From positions 1-63,636 of the forward strand of contig JBAYES010000005.1 of the NCBI GenBank assembly GCA_041667545.1: a DNA stretch of 63,636 bases. The letters run 5' to 3'. Under the pieces are notes generated by a model. It was not told the origin of the DNA. It worked only from the letters and a program-made list of their open reading frames with translations, and did not search any database. The stretch is from SLID01 sp041667545. GTDB taxonomy: Bacteria > Omnitrophota > Gorgyraeia > Tantalellales > Tantalellaceae. The position numbers and the translations under genes were made by a program. Positions 51,639 through 59,828 of this stretch are shown in pieces (positions within the stretch are counted from its first letter, which is position 1; every line of letters starts with the position of its first letter).

Positions 51639-51715
51639 TGGCGTGCCTGGCAGGATTCGAACCTGCGACCAACTGCTTCGTAGGCAGCTACTCTATCCAG
51701 CTGAGCTACAGGCAC
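51639..51715 (-). tRNA. tRNA-Arg (anticodon ACG)
   Basis: On the minus strand a full 77-base cloverleaf is seen: acceptor GTGCCTG/CAGGCAC, D-arm GCTC/GAGT, anticodon stem GCTGC/GCAGT with loop CTACGAA (anticodon ACG), T-arm GCAGG-TTCGAAT-CCTGC, discriminator G, and an encoded CCA. Anticodon ACG is the usual tRNA-Arg whose A34 is edited to inosine by TadA; tadA itself lies 1 kb away at 52658. Confidence 0.96.
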
Positions 51716-51898
51716 GCAATTGTGCGAACGATCATAAATACGACGCTTACATAAATACTGCCGTTTAAAGATATGTCATTATAACATGGATAAATTTAAA
51801 ATCAATCCTGGGGCTTTTATCAGCCAAATCGTTTGATTTTTCGTTTCAAATGGTTTCTCTTCTCAAGGCCCTAACAGTATGCTATACTTTTTATTACT

Positions 51899-52201
51899 AT
51901 GATGGACATTACTCCTTACAAAGAGCAGATCAGGCAGATTTGCGAAGAATTACATTTGAAGAAGCTGGATATTTTCGGTTCCGCAAGAACCGATCAATTC
52001 GGACCTAAAAGTGATGTTGACGTAATAGTTGAGTTTACCCATAGCGATGATGTGAATTCTTTTGATGTTTATTTCGAGTTAAAAAGCAGGTTGAAAGAGC
52101 TATTTAACAGACCTGTGGACATTATAACCGAGAAATCTTTAAAAAATCCATATTTGATCAAAAAAGTATCTGAAACAAGGGAAAAAATCTATGCAAGTTG
52201 A
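51899..52201 (+). CDS. MNT-domain nucleotidyltransferase (MntA-like antitoxin)
   Basis: A 100-residue minimal nucleotidyltransferase. FGSARTDQFGPKSDVDVIVEF (residues 26-46) is the GSx10DxD active site, complete. In the MNT/HepT system such proteins neutralise the HEPN RNase by adding AMP units to it. The two adjacent ATG codons at 51899 and 51902 are both possible starts. Its end overlaps the hepT-like gene by 11 bases, the usual order here. Confidence 0.88.
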   Translation: MMDITPYKEQIRQICEELHLKKLDIFGSARTDQFGPKSDVDVIVEFTHSDDVNSFDVYFELKSRLKELFNRPVDIITEKSLKNPYLIKKVSETREKIYAS

Positions 52202-52525
52202 AATCAAGAAATATTTGTATGATATTGAGCAAGCAATCGCCGAGATAAGCGAATATACAAAAAATGAAAATTTTGCGAGTTTCTCTTCAAATACAATGAT
52301 CCAATCCGCTGTTGAAAGAAAATTTGAGATTATCGGGGAAGCTTTGAGTAAAATAAAGAGATCGACGAAAGAATATTAGATTCGCTTACTGACGCAGGTA
52401 AAATTATCGGCTTCCGGAATATCATTATCCATGGATATGATATTATTGATGAAAAGATAATCTGGGATGCTATTCAAAACAACGTACCAAAATTAATGAC
52501 AGAAATCACAACTTTGCTAACTTAA
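52191..52525 (+). pseudogene. Frameshifted HEPN (HepT-like, DUF86) toxin gene
   Basis: The first 62 codons encode the N-terminal half of a HepT-like HEPN protein (IQSAVERKFEIIGEALSKI) and stop at 52379. A second frame, from about 52352 to 52525, carries the rest, including the RNase motif R-x4-H-x-Y as FRNIIIHGYD. Adding one base in the A-rich run near 52350 would join them, so a single-base loss or a sequencing error is likely. If real, the toxin is dead. Confidence 0.82.
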
Positions 52526-52560
52526 GCGGGCGAAGGTTTAATTTGAACCTGTGATCGCCC
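52526..52560 (+). terminator. Hairpin after hepT
   Basis: CGGGCGA (52528-52534) pairs with TCGCCCG (about 52555-52561), with an inner AGGTT/AACCT pair. There is no long T run, so this is a weak terminator candidate. Confidence 0.4.
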
Positions 52561-52657
52561 GGGAATGTAGTGGTCGGGAAAAGCGTACGGGCTCTTTAAA
52601 GGAGTGAGATTTCCGCGTCCACTCTGTTCGCTCGAAATGACCGGAGGGGAGCGCGGG

Positions 52658-53107
52658 ATGAACATACATGAAGAATACATGGCGCAGGCGCTACGGGAAG
52701 CTCAAAAGGCATATGAAAGCGATGAAGTTCCCGTAGGGGCGGTTATCGTGCGTGACGGGGAAATAATAGCCAGGGCGCATAATCAGATAAAACTTCTCAA
52801 GGACCCCACAGCGCATGCCGAGATGATCGCCATAACCCAGGCCGCGGCATATCTTGAAAATGAGAGATTGACAGGATGTGAGCTTTATGTCACGTTGGAA
52901 CCGTGTTCAATGTGCGTCGGAGCGGCTGTTCTGGCGCGGTTAAACAAAATAGTTTTCGGAACGACCGACCCCAAGACGGGAGCGTGCGGAAGCGTGGTGA
53001 GCCTCACTAAACCCGGATTATTTAACCATGACATAGAAGTCGCGGGCGGTGTTATGGAAGACGTCTGTTGTGATCTTATGCGCCGGTTTTTCGCGTCCAA
53101 AAGATAG
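52658..53107 (+). CDS. tadA: tRNA-specific adenosine deaminase
   Basis: A 149-residue zinc deaminase that converts A34 to inosine in tRNA-Arg(ACG). The zinc site is complete: DPTAHAEMIAI (HAE near 53-55) and LEPCSMCVGA (PCxxC near 83-86). I start at the ATG at 52658, 11 bases after GGAGGGG; a longer in-frame start at 52604 runs through repeat-like sequence. The tRNA substrate gene is at 51639-51715. It is followed by a 25-base tandem repeat. Confidence 0.94.
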   Translation: MNIHEEYMAQALREAQKAYESDEVPVGAVIVRDGEIIARAHNQIKLLKDPTAHAEMIAITQAAAYLENERLTGCELYVTLEPCSMCVGAAVLARLNKIVFGTTDPKTGACGSVVSLTKPGLFNHDIEVAGGVMEDVCCDLMRRFFASKR

Positions 53108-53130
53108 AGAGGGGTTCCTTCGGCCCTGTG

Positions 53131-53229
53131 GGCCTCAGGATGACGGGGTGGAGTGGGCCTCAGGATAACCGGGTGGAGCGGGCCTCAGGATAACCGGGTG
53201 GAGCGGGCCTCAGGATGACTGGGGGGTCC
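53131..53229. repeat. Tandem repeat, 25-base unit, four copies
   Basis: The unit GGCCTCAGGATRACSGGGTG plus GAGYG repeats at 53131, 53156, 53181 and 53206 (last copy partial). It lies between the convergent tadA and NlpC genes. The lack of spacers excludes CRISPR. Confidence 0.85.
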
Positions 53230-53232
53230 AGG

Positions 53233-54099
53233 CTATCTGTGCCATCTTCTTATAACAAAGCTTTTTCCCCGGCCGTCCCATTCATTCGCGGGCTTTCTAT
53301 CCGGCATTATAGATCTTAATCGGGGGATCATTTCGGATATTATCACGCCTTCCGGATGAGTGCTTTCTATTACTTCATCCGGACTGAGAACTATAACAAC
53401 ATGTCCGATCCAGACTATAAGGTCCAGCGGTTCCACCATTCGGGATATTTCTTCGGCGGTCATGCCGGATATCGCGAGGCCTTCCCCATAGGTAAGCATG
53501 GATGATGTGTTCCTGGGTGTGTATCCCCCTGAAGCCTGGTATATCAGGCCGGAACAATCCACTCCTTCAAGGCGCCACAGAGAAAGCATTGCCGATGGAA
53601 CTTGTCCGCGCGGCGGATAGAAGTCCGGGAGCTCTTTTATTCCCGAATGATAATTCCCGCCCCACATGTAGGGCCGGCCTTCCATGGCTTTCATGGCGGA
53701 GAGGATCTCTCGGGCGGGGGGGAGGGTCTTTTCCCTTTCGGGGACTTTCTTCCCGGAAAAGGCGACGAAACGGCTGTCAATGAAAAGAGGCGTATTATAA
53801 GGATAGTCTTGTGTTCTTACCTCAAGGATACTTTGACCTGATACGGGTATTTCAGAAATTACCTCAAAAGACGTTCCCGGAAAGGCAATGAACTCAAGTT
53901 CTCTGATAAGGCCCTTGCGGTCGACCTTTACTGTTTTTCCGGAATTGCCCCCGAATACCTTTTGAAAATCCGGAGAGTTAAGAACAGGGCATGGAATTAC
54001 CGCATGGCAGTAACGTTTTTCACTATCGGATACCGCGTCTTGGCAGAAAACGAGAGAGGTCAAAAGAGAACAGATAAGAAAAATTCTTGGAATATTCAT
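53233..54099 (-). CDS. Secreted NlpC/P60-family cysteine peptidase
   Basis: A 288-residue protein with an N-terminal signal peptide (NIPRIFLICSLLTSLVFC) and a C-terminal NlpC/P60 domain (about 140-285). The catalytic Cys is in GVDCSGLIYQASG near 182, the His in IGHVVIVLSPDEV near 234, with ESTHPEG as third element. Before it is an SH3-like region (about 60-130). Such enzymes cut peptidoglycan stem peptides. I prefer the ATG at 54099; an earlier ATG (54120) lies in a TATAAT box that may be the promoter. It is the single minus-strand gene here. Confidence 0.88.
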   Translation of the reverse strand: MNIPRIFLICSLLTSLVFCQDAVSDSEKRYCHAVIPCPVLNSPDFQKVFGGNSGKTVKVDRKGLIRELEFIAFPGTSFEVISEIPVSGQSILEVRTQDYPYNTPLFIDSRFVAFSGKKVPEREKTLPPAREILSAMKAMEGRPYMWGGNYHSGIKELPDFYPPRGQVPSAMLSLWRLEGVDCSGLIYQASGGYTPRNTSSMLTYGEGLAISGMTAEEISRMVEPLDLIVWIGHVVIVLSPDEVIESTHPEGVIISEMIPRLRSIMPDRKPANEWDGRGKSFVIRRWHR

Positions 54100-54120
54100 A
54101 GACAAAAGCAATTCTACCAT

Positions 54121-54450
54121 TATAAGGCGTTCGCGGCAAAGTTAATTGGAAATAGAAAAGTGGAGTTTTTTGGATCTGAATGGTATAATTTTGTCGAGAG
54201 GACATGTCGAATAAAAAAGGCAGCATCAAACATGGACAAATCTCAGGAATCTATCGGGTTTATCAGGAGAAATGCGGAATATCAGGAAGAGTATTAGAGA
54301 TGTCGGCGATGCATTTTCGATATCAGCAAGAGTGGGATTTTTTATGGTGGAGGATTCAAGTCTGGTTCTACGGAAAGACCATTGCCACAGAGGGATGTGC
54401 ATGTGATAGACGGGAGAAAAACAAAACTCTAAGAGCAATAGGAGGGCAAA
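54121..54450. other. Gene-free stretch between divergent nlpC-type and mscS genes
   Basis: No convincing gene or known RNA is seen. GGTATAAT (54181-54188) is a possible -10 for mscS; repeated CAGGA words occur at 54243-54290. Confidence 0.35.
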
Positions 54451-55269
54451 ATGGAAGAGACAGTTAGCAAGGTTATGGGGTATATCGTGACTTACGGGAT
54501 TGGATTGTTGGCGGCTGTATTGATCTTTTTGATAGGTAGATGGATAGCCCGCATTTTGTCTGATGTTGTTGAGAAATTGATGACAAAAGCTAACGTGGAA
54601 AAAACATTAGCATCGTTTGCCAGGAATATAACGTATGTGGGGCTAATGGTTTTTGTGATAATAGCGGCACTGGGCAAGTTGGGGGTTCAGACCACTTCAT
54701 TTATAGCTATAATCGGGGCTGCCGGCCTGGCGGTAGGCCTGGCGCTTCAGGGGTCACTGGCTAATTTTGCGGCGGGAGTTCTGATTATGCTGTTCAGGCC
54801 TTTTAAGGTAGGAGATTTCATACAAGCCGGCGGGACGATGGGAACGGTAGCTGAAATACAGATATTTACAACCATTCTAAATGCTCCTGATAATCGTAAA
54901 GAGATAGTTCCCAACGCCCAAATAACAGGCGGGAATATAACCAACTTCAGCGCTATAGAAAAGAGAAGGATAGATCTTGTTTTCGGTGTTTCATATACAG
55001 ATAGTATTAAAGCGGCCAAGCAAGCGTTGGAAAAAGTTGTCGCGGAAGATCCTAGAGTATTGAAAGATCCCGCGCCGGTTATAGCTGTTTCTGAGTTGGG
55101 GGACAGCAGCGTAAACCTGGTTTGCCGGCCCTGGGTCAACCCCGCAGATTATTGGGCAGTATACTTTGATACATTGGAAAAAGGGAAGATGGAACTGGAA
55201 AAGAGTGGTATTACGATCCCCTTCCCACAGACTGATGTCCATATTTATAACGAACAAAAGAAAAACTAA
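54451..55269 (+). CDS. mscS: Small-conductance mechanosensitive channel, MscS family
   Basis: A 272-residue channel of the size of E. coli MscS. Three N-terminal membrane helices (about 12-35, 65-85, 90-115) include the pore helix AGLAVGLALQGSLANFAAGV (about 91-110) with the Gly/Ala packing pattern, followed by FRPFKVGDFI (116-125) and the cytoplasmic beta and alpha/beta domains (VPNAQITGGNITNFS near 153). It opens on membrane tension to release solutes. GGAGGGC precedes the ATG. A Pmp3/YqaE gene follows 18 bases after its stop, probably on the same transcript. Confidence 0.94.
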   Translation: MEETVSKVMGYIVTYGIGLLAAVLIFLIGRWIARILSDVVEKLMTKANVEKTLASFARNITYVGLMVFVIIAALGKLGVQTTSFIAIIGAAGLAVGLALQGSLANFAAGVLIMLFRPFKVGDFIQAGGTMGTVAEIQIFTTILNAPDNRKEIVPNAQITGGNITNFSAIEKRRIDLVFGVSYTDSIKAAKQALEKVVAEDPRVLKDPAPVIAVSELGDSSVNLVCRPWVNPADYWAVYFDTLEKGKMELEKSGITIPFPQTDVHIYNEQKKN

Positions 55270-55287
55270 AATTTAAGGAGGCTTGGC

Positions 55288-55452
55288 ATGAAAGTGTTGA
55301 AGATCGTTCTATCTATTCTGTTGCCACCTGCAGCGGCGTTCCTTCAGGTTAAGTTAACCCTTCACTTTTGGATAAATATCGTGCTGACAGTTTTGGGAAT
55401 TATCCCCGGTATAATCCATGCCCTGTGGCTGGTTCTAACCGACCAGAAGTAA
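55288..55452 (+). CDS. Pmp3/YqaE-family small membrane protein
   Basis: A 54-residue, two-helix membrane peptide of the UPF0057 (Pmp3/YqaE) family. The family pattern is plain: ILLPPAAAFLQVKL (10-23), INIVLTVLGIIPGIIHALWL (29-48). In yeast and plants such proteins affect membrane potential and salt tolerance. AAGGAGG lies 6 bases before the ATG. The link with mscS fits an osmotic or membrane-stress unit. Confidence 0.88.
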   Translation: MKVLKIVLSILLPPAAAFLQVKLTLHFWINIVLTVLGIIPGIIHALWLVLTDQK

Positions 55453-55464
55453 CGAATTTTTGGT

Positions 55465-55652
55465 TTAATATGAAAGTTTAATGCGGTAGATGTTTGTGTA
55501 AAGCGTTCTCAGGTTTTGGCGGACGTTTTATCTAAATATTTACCGATATGAAAGATATGGAACAAATGCTGGCGTTGAGGATATATTTAGCCGTGTTTAG
55601 TATGGAAGTCTAATGCAGATAAATAGTTGGATAAAACGTTTTCAGGTTCAAT
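55465..55652. repeat. Pair of diverged direct repeats upstream of the rnf promoter
   Basis: Bases 55465-55519 (TTTAATATGAAAGTTTAATG and CGTTCTCAGGTT) recur in altered form at 55596-55652 (TTTAGTATGGAAGTCTAATG and CGTTTTCAGGTT), 131 bases apart. The second copy abuts the -35 box. No gene is seen in 55453-55716. Confidence 0.6.
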
Positions 55653-55679
55653 TGACAAACGCAACGCCTAATGTATAAT
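55652..55679 (+). promoter_or_regulatory. Consensus sigma-70 promoter of the rnf operon
   Basis: TTGACA (55652-55657), 16 bases, TATAAT (55674-55679). The expected start is about 30 bases before the rnfC ATG. Confidence 0.85.
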
Positions 55680-55716
55680 GTACTTTCGTTCGTCCTTATT
55701 ACCCACAGGAGAGAAA

Positions 55717-57054
55717 ATGTCAAGATCCCTTACTTTCAAGGGCGGGATACATCCGGAATATTGCAAGGAGAAGAGCATATGCGAACCTTTGAGGGAAGCT
55801 CCGCTTCCTAAGACGGTGATAGTGCCTTTGTCCCAGCACATAGGAGCTCCGAATATCCCGGTGGTAAAAAAGGGCGACGCCGTGGAAGAGGGCGATGTCG
55901 TCGGGAAAAGCGACAGTTTTATCTCTTCTCCGGTGCACTCTTCGGTTTCCGGTAAAGTTCTGGATATAAAAAAGGCCTTCCACCCGGCGATGGGCCCTGT
56001 AATGTCGGTTTTTATCGAACGCGATGAAACAAAACTTCCGCGAATCTACGAAATAAAGAATACGCTTGAAAACCTTTCGGCAGACGAGATAATCGAGAAA
56101 GTAAGGTCTGCCGGAACGGTCGGGATGGGCGGCGCCGCTTTTCCCACGCACGTAAAGTTAAGCGTTCCCGCCGGGAAAAAAATCGATACTCTTATAATAA
56201 ACGGCGCGGAATGCGAGCCGTATCTTACCTGCGACCAGGTTTTGATGGAAAAAAAGACAAAAGAGATCCTTCTGGGAGTACGTATCGCCAGGCGGATACT
56301 CAAGCCGGACCGCATATTCATTTCAGTGGAGGATAATAAAAAGGCCGATATTCTTGCTTTTCAAAAGGTCCTCAAAGAGCTGGGGCCGGACATTTCATCG
56401 GGAGTTTCCGTGGTACCTCTCAAGACAAAATATCCGCAGGGCGGAGAAAAACAGCTTATTAAAGCTATAACCGGCAGAGAAGTCCCTCCGGGGAAACTTC
56501 CTCTTGATGTAGGCTGTGTGGTGCAGAATGTCGGCACTATGAACGCAATATATGAGGCCGTGATCATGGAAAAGCCGCTTATTGAGAGAATTATCACTGT
56601 GTCGGGCGATTGCGTATCGAAATGCGGTAATTATGTCGCGCGGGTAGGAACAACAATAAAGGACCTTGTAGAGCTTTGCGGCATTGAAATGAGAACAGAA
56701 CCGTACAAGATAATAGCGGGCGGGCCCATGATGGGGGTTGCTCAAACGAGCATGGATGCGCCCATATTAAAAAGCACTTCCGGCATTCTTTTTCTGTCCG
56801 ATAAAGCGGCCAGGACGTACAGTGAACAAAATTGCATAAGATGCGCGAAATGTGTCGATGTTTGTCCTATGATGCTCACACCGACGGATATAATGAGAAA
56901 TGTCAAAAAAGAGAGATGGGATAAAGCGGAGGAACTCAACATACTGGATTGCATGGAATGCGGGAGCTGTTCCTACGTGTGTCCCGCGAGAATACCTCTG
57001 GTGCAGTATATAAAGGAAGGAAAGACGGTTTTAGCAAGGATGAAAAGGGCATGA
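55717..57054 (+). CDS. rnfC: Rnf ferredoxin:NAD+ oxidoreductase subunit C
   Basis: A 445-residue RnfC, the peripheral subunit that holds FMN/NADH and two [4Fe-4S] clusters. The start GGIHPEYCKE is typical, the nucleotide region is GTVGMGGAAFPTHVKL near 130, and the clusters are in CIRCAKCVDVCP (about 370-381) and CMECGSCSYVCP (about 410-421). I use the ATG at 55717, 5 bases after AGGAGAG; an upstream frame start at 55678 would lie in the promoter. It heads the order C-D-G-E-A-B. The complex couples ferredoxin oxidation by NAD+ to ion pumping. Confidence 0.95.
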   Translation: MSRSLTFKGGIHPEYCKEKSICEPLREAPLPKTVIVPLSQHIGAPNIPVVKKGDAVEEGDVVGKSDSFISSPVHSSVSGKVLDIKKAFHPAMGPVMSVFIERDETKLPRIYEIKNTLENLSADEIIEKVRSAGTVGMGGAAFPTHVKLSVPAGKKIDTLIINGAECEPYLTCDQVLMEKKTKEILLGVRIARRILKPDRIFISVEDNKKADILAFQKVLKELGPDISSGVSVVPLKTKYPQGGEKQLIKAITGREVPPGKLPLDVGCVVQNVGTMNAIYEAVIMEKPLIERIITVSGDCVSKCGNYVARVGTTIKDLVELCGIEMRTEPYKIIAGGPMMGVAQTSMDAPILKSTSGILFLSDKAARTYSEQNCIRCAKCVDVCPMMLTPTDIMRNVKKERWDKAEELNILDCMECGSCSYVCPARIPLVQYIKEGKTVLARMKRA

Positions 57055-57998
57055 GAACACTTACCATAAGCGCATCTCCGCATATATCTTCTCCGGCAGG
57101 GACCGCGGACCTGATGAAAGACGTTATAAAAGCGCTTATTCCCGCTCTCGCCGCCGGAATATATTTTTTCAGGGGGAGCGCCGTGGGCATTATAATCGCC
57201 TCGGTGGCCGGATGTATCTTTTCGGAAATATTTTTACAGAAAATAAGAAAAAGGCCGGTCGAGACCGGCAATTACAGTTCTCTCTTGACCGGGCTTCTTC
57301 TCGCCATGGTGCTTCCACCGGGCCTCCCCCTATGGATGGCTTTTCTCGGCGGAGCTGTGGCGATAGGCCTGGGCAAGGAAATTTTCGGCGGACTGGGCTG
57401 CAATATTTTCAACCCGGCCCTTCTGGCCAGGGCTTTTCTTATGGCGGCTTTTCCCGTCGCGCTTACGACATGGAAACAGCCCATAACGCTTGACGCTGTT
57501 ACAACGGCTACGCCTTTGGGGCTGGCTAAGTTCGAGGGGTACGCGACGCCCTTCACTCAGCTGGCGGCGGGGAATGTTAGCGGATGTGTTGGTGAGACCT
57601 CAGCCGCGGCCCTTCTGGCCGGAATAGCGTATTTGCTGTATAAAAAGGTTATAGATTACAGGATACCGGCGGCTTATGTGGGAACGGTAGCAATATTTTC
57701 TCTTATAACCCGACTTATATCGCCGGATACCTATATGGGGCCCGTATTCCATATTTTCGCGGGAGGACTTCTTCTGGGCGCGGGATTTATGGCTACCGAT
57801 CCGGTTACTTCCCCGGTTACCGCTAAAGGCAGATGGGTGTTCGGGACGGGATGCGGACTTGTGACTATGACCATAAGGCTCTGGGGAGGGCTTCCGGAAG
57901 GGGTTATGTACTCCATTTTGCTTATGAACGCGTGCACGCCGATAATAAACAGGTTCACACGTCCGAGACGTTTCGGAGTAAGCCGGGGAGGAGTATAA
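57051..57998 (+). CDS. rnfD: Rnf complex subunit D
   Basis: A 315-residue membrane subunit with about nine helices and a covalently bound FMN. The FMN-attachment Thr lies in DAVTTATPLG near residue 150, and GKEIFGGLGCNIFNPALLARAF near 110 is the family core. GAGFMATDPVTSPVT near 245 is the second signature. The ATG overlaps the rnfC stop (ATGA). RnfD and RnfG face the outer side with their flavins and pass electrons through the membrane. Confidence 0.95.
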   Translation: MRTLTISASPHISSPAGTADLMKDVIKALIPALAAGIYFFRGSAVGIIIASVAGCIFSEIFLQKIRKRPVETGNYSSLLTGLLLAMVLPPGLPLWMAFLGGAVAIGLGKEIFGGLGCNIFNPALLARAFLMAAFPVALTTWKQPITLDAVTTATPLGLAKFEGYATPFTQLAAGNVSGCVGETSAAALLAGIAYLLYKKVIDYRIPAAYVGTVAIFSLITRLISPDTYMGPVFHIFAGGLLLGAGFMATDPVTSPVTAKGRWVFGTGCGLVTMTIRLWGGLPEGVMYSILLMNACTPIINRFTRPRRFGVSRGGV

Positions 57999-58002
57999 AG
58001 CG

Positions 58003-58560
58003 ATGAAGCGCGTGATCAACAGTGATGTATTCAAAATGATAACGGCGCTTGCTTGTGTAGGAGTGATATCGGCGGTGGCTCTTGTTTTTGTCTACAACTA
58101 TTCCGTTCCGAAGATCATAGAGAATGTGAACAGGGCCACACAGGAAGGGATAAAAAACATTTTTCCGAAAGCCGATAAGATAAAAGAGACTTCCTTTGCC
58201 GGCGTTTATGAAGTGAAAAACAAGGCCGGCAAGGATCTCGGGTATGCCTTCACGGCGGAAGGCAACGGTTACCAGGGGAAAATACAGTTAATAGCCGGAG
58301 TGGATAAAGAGTTTAAAACATTGTCGGGCATGGAAGTCCTGGAATCTCAGGAAACACCGGGCCTTGGCGCGGAAATATCGGGAGATTTCCGTAAGCAGTT
58401 CTCAGGCCTTTCGGTCTCGAACGGAATAGAATACGTTAAGAACAAAAAACCGGAAAAGCCGGGACAGATAGAAGCTATAACCGGGGCGACTATCTCATCG
58501 AGGGCGGTCGTTAACATGCTCAATGACCGGTTGAGACAGCTTAGGGAAAATCTGGACTAA
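58003..58560 (+). CDS. rnfG: Rnf complex subunit G
   Basis: A 185-residue subunit with one N-terminal membrane helix (about 10-30) and an FMN-binding domain outside. The flavin-linking motif is EAITGATISSRAVVN near residue 157, with Thr bound to FMN through phosphate. GLGAEISGDFRKQF near 121 is also conserved. It starts 4 bases after rnfD. The length is normal for the short clostridial type. Confidence 0.94.
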   Translation: MKRVINSDVFKMITALACVGVISAVALVFVYNYSVPKIIENVNRATQEGIKNIFPKADKIKETSFAGVYEVKNKAGKDLGYAFTAEGNGYQGKIQLIAGVDKEFKTLSGMEVLESQETPGLGAEISGDFRKQFSGLSVSNGIEYVKNKKPEKPGQIEAITGATISSRAVVNMLNDRLRQLRENLD

Positions 58561-58573
58561 GACGGATAAGAAT

Positions 58574-59176
58574 ATGAAAAATGATCTTCTAAAAGGCCTT
58601 TGGAAAGAGAACCCTGTTTTTGTGCAGGTGCTTGGGATGTGTCCCACGCTGGCCGTGACAACCAAATCTGTTTTCGGGCTTTCCATGGGCCTGGCCACGA
58701 CCTTTGTTTTGATCTCTTCAAGTGTTGTCGTTTCACTTATCCGGAAAATGGTGCCGCCTCAGGTAAGAATACCCATGTACACGGTTATTATAGCCACATT
58801 CGTAACGGCCGCCGATTACTTTCTTAAGGCCAATTTTTATGAGATAAGTAAGGCGCTCGGCCCGTACGTTCCGCTTATAGTCGTGAACTGCGTTATACTC
58901 GGCAGGGCCGAAGCTTTCGCTTCCAAGAATGTTCCCGTAAGGGCCTTTCTAGACGCCCTGGGAATGGGAGCCGGATTTACGGCGGCTCTCATTGTTCTTG
59001 GTTCCTGCCGGGAGATATTGGGAGCCGGGTCCCTTTTTGGCATAAGGGTGATGCCGGAAGGTTTTACCAACTGGATAGTTATGGTTCTGCCGGCAGGGGC
59101 GTTCATTACACTGGGACTTCTGGTAGGGGCATTCAATTCTGCCAGCGGGGCCTTGAAAAAAAAGAAAAACTTATAA
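58574..59176 (+). CDS. rnfE: Rnf complex subunit E
   Basis: A 200-residue membrane subunit with six helices. The pair GMCPTLAVTTKSVFGLSMGL (about 19-38) and LIVVNCVILGRAEAFASKNV (about 96-115) holds the Cys that, with RnfA, bind a shared intramembrane Fe-S cluster. It is the paralogue of rnfA in inverted topology. Spacing to rnfG is 13 bases. Confidence 0.95.
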   Translation: MKNDLLKGLWKENPVFVQVLGMCPTLAVTTKSVFGLSMGLATTFVLISSSVVVSLIRKMVPPQVRIPMYTVIIATFVTAADYFLKANFYEISKALGPYVPLIVVNCVILGRAEAFASKNVPVRAFLDALGMGAGFTAALIVLGSCREILGAGSLFGIRVMPEGFTNWIVMVLPAGAFITLGLLVGAFNSASGALKKKKNL

Positions 59177-59209
59177 TAATGCCGGTGCGTGCTTCCGGAG
59201 AGAATAGAA

Positions 59210-59797
59210 ATGAATATTGAACATCTCATACTTATCTTTGTGGCCGCGAGTGTAACGAATAATTTCGTGCTTACTTACTTTCTGGGCATCTGTCCTTTTA
59301 TCGGGGTATCGAATAAGCTGGAAAGTTCGATAGGGCTGGGAATGGCCACGACTTTCGTAATGACCATGGCGGCCACATTTACATGGTTGATCTATCACTA
59401 CATATTGGTGCCTTATGATCTGGTTTTTCTGCAGTACGTGACTTTTATAATAGTTATCGCCAGTTTTGTGCAGTTCGTTGAAATGGTGGTCAGGAAAATA
59501 TCACCGGCGTTATACAAAGCTCTCGGTATCTTCCTGCCGCTCATAACCACTAACTGCGCCATACTCGGGCTTACTCTTTTCATGGTTCTCAGGAATTATA
59601 CTTTTCCCGAAGCGGTTGTTTTCGGGCTGGGCGCCGGGGTGGGATTCACTCTTGCCCTTGTTCTGATGGCGGGTATACGCGAAGAACTGGAATTTGCCGA
59701 CATCCCGGAAGTTCTGAAGGGCCCCGGGATAACATTGATATTGGCGGGAATGCTCGCGCTTGCTTTTATGGGTTTCGGGGGATTGATAAGCGGATAG
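59210..59797 (+). CDS. rnfA: Rnf complex subunit A
   Basis: A 195-residue membrane subunit with six helices. FVLTYFLGICPFIGVSNKLE (about 19-38) and LPLITTNCAILGLTLF (about 107-122) carry the Cys partners of those in RnfE. I start at the ATG at 59210, with GGAGAG 8 bases upstream; the frame is open from 59189. It ends 31 bases before rnfB. Confidence 0.95.
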   Translation: MNIEHLILIFVAASVTNNFVLTYFLGICPFIGVSNKLESSIGLGMATTFVMTMAATFTWLIYHYILVPYDLVFLQYVTFIIVIASFVQFVEMVVRKISPALYKALGIFLPLITTNCAILGLTLFMVLRNYTFPEAVVFGLGAGVGFTLALVLMAGIREELEFADIPEVLKGPGITLILAGMLALAFMGFGGLISG

Positions 59798-59828
59798 GGC
59801 GGGTTCGGACAATGAATGCAAGGACTAT

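Noticed and set aside
53131..53229. Regular repeats as a CRISPR array
   Set aside because: The 25-base units are contiguous, without spacers, and no cas gene is near.
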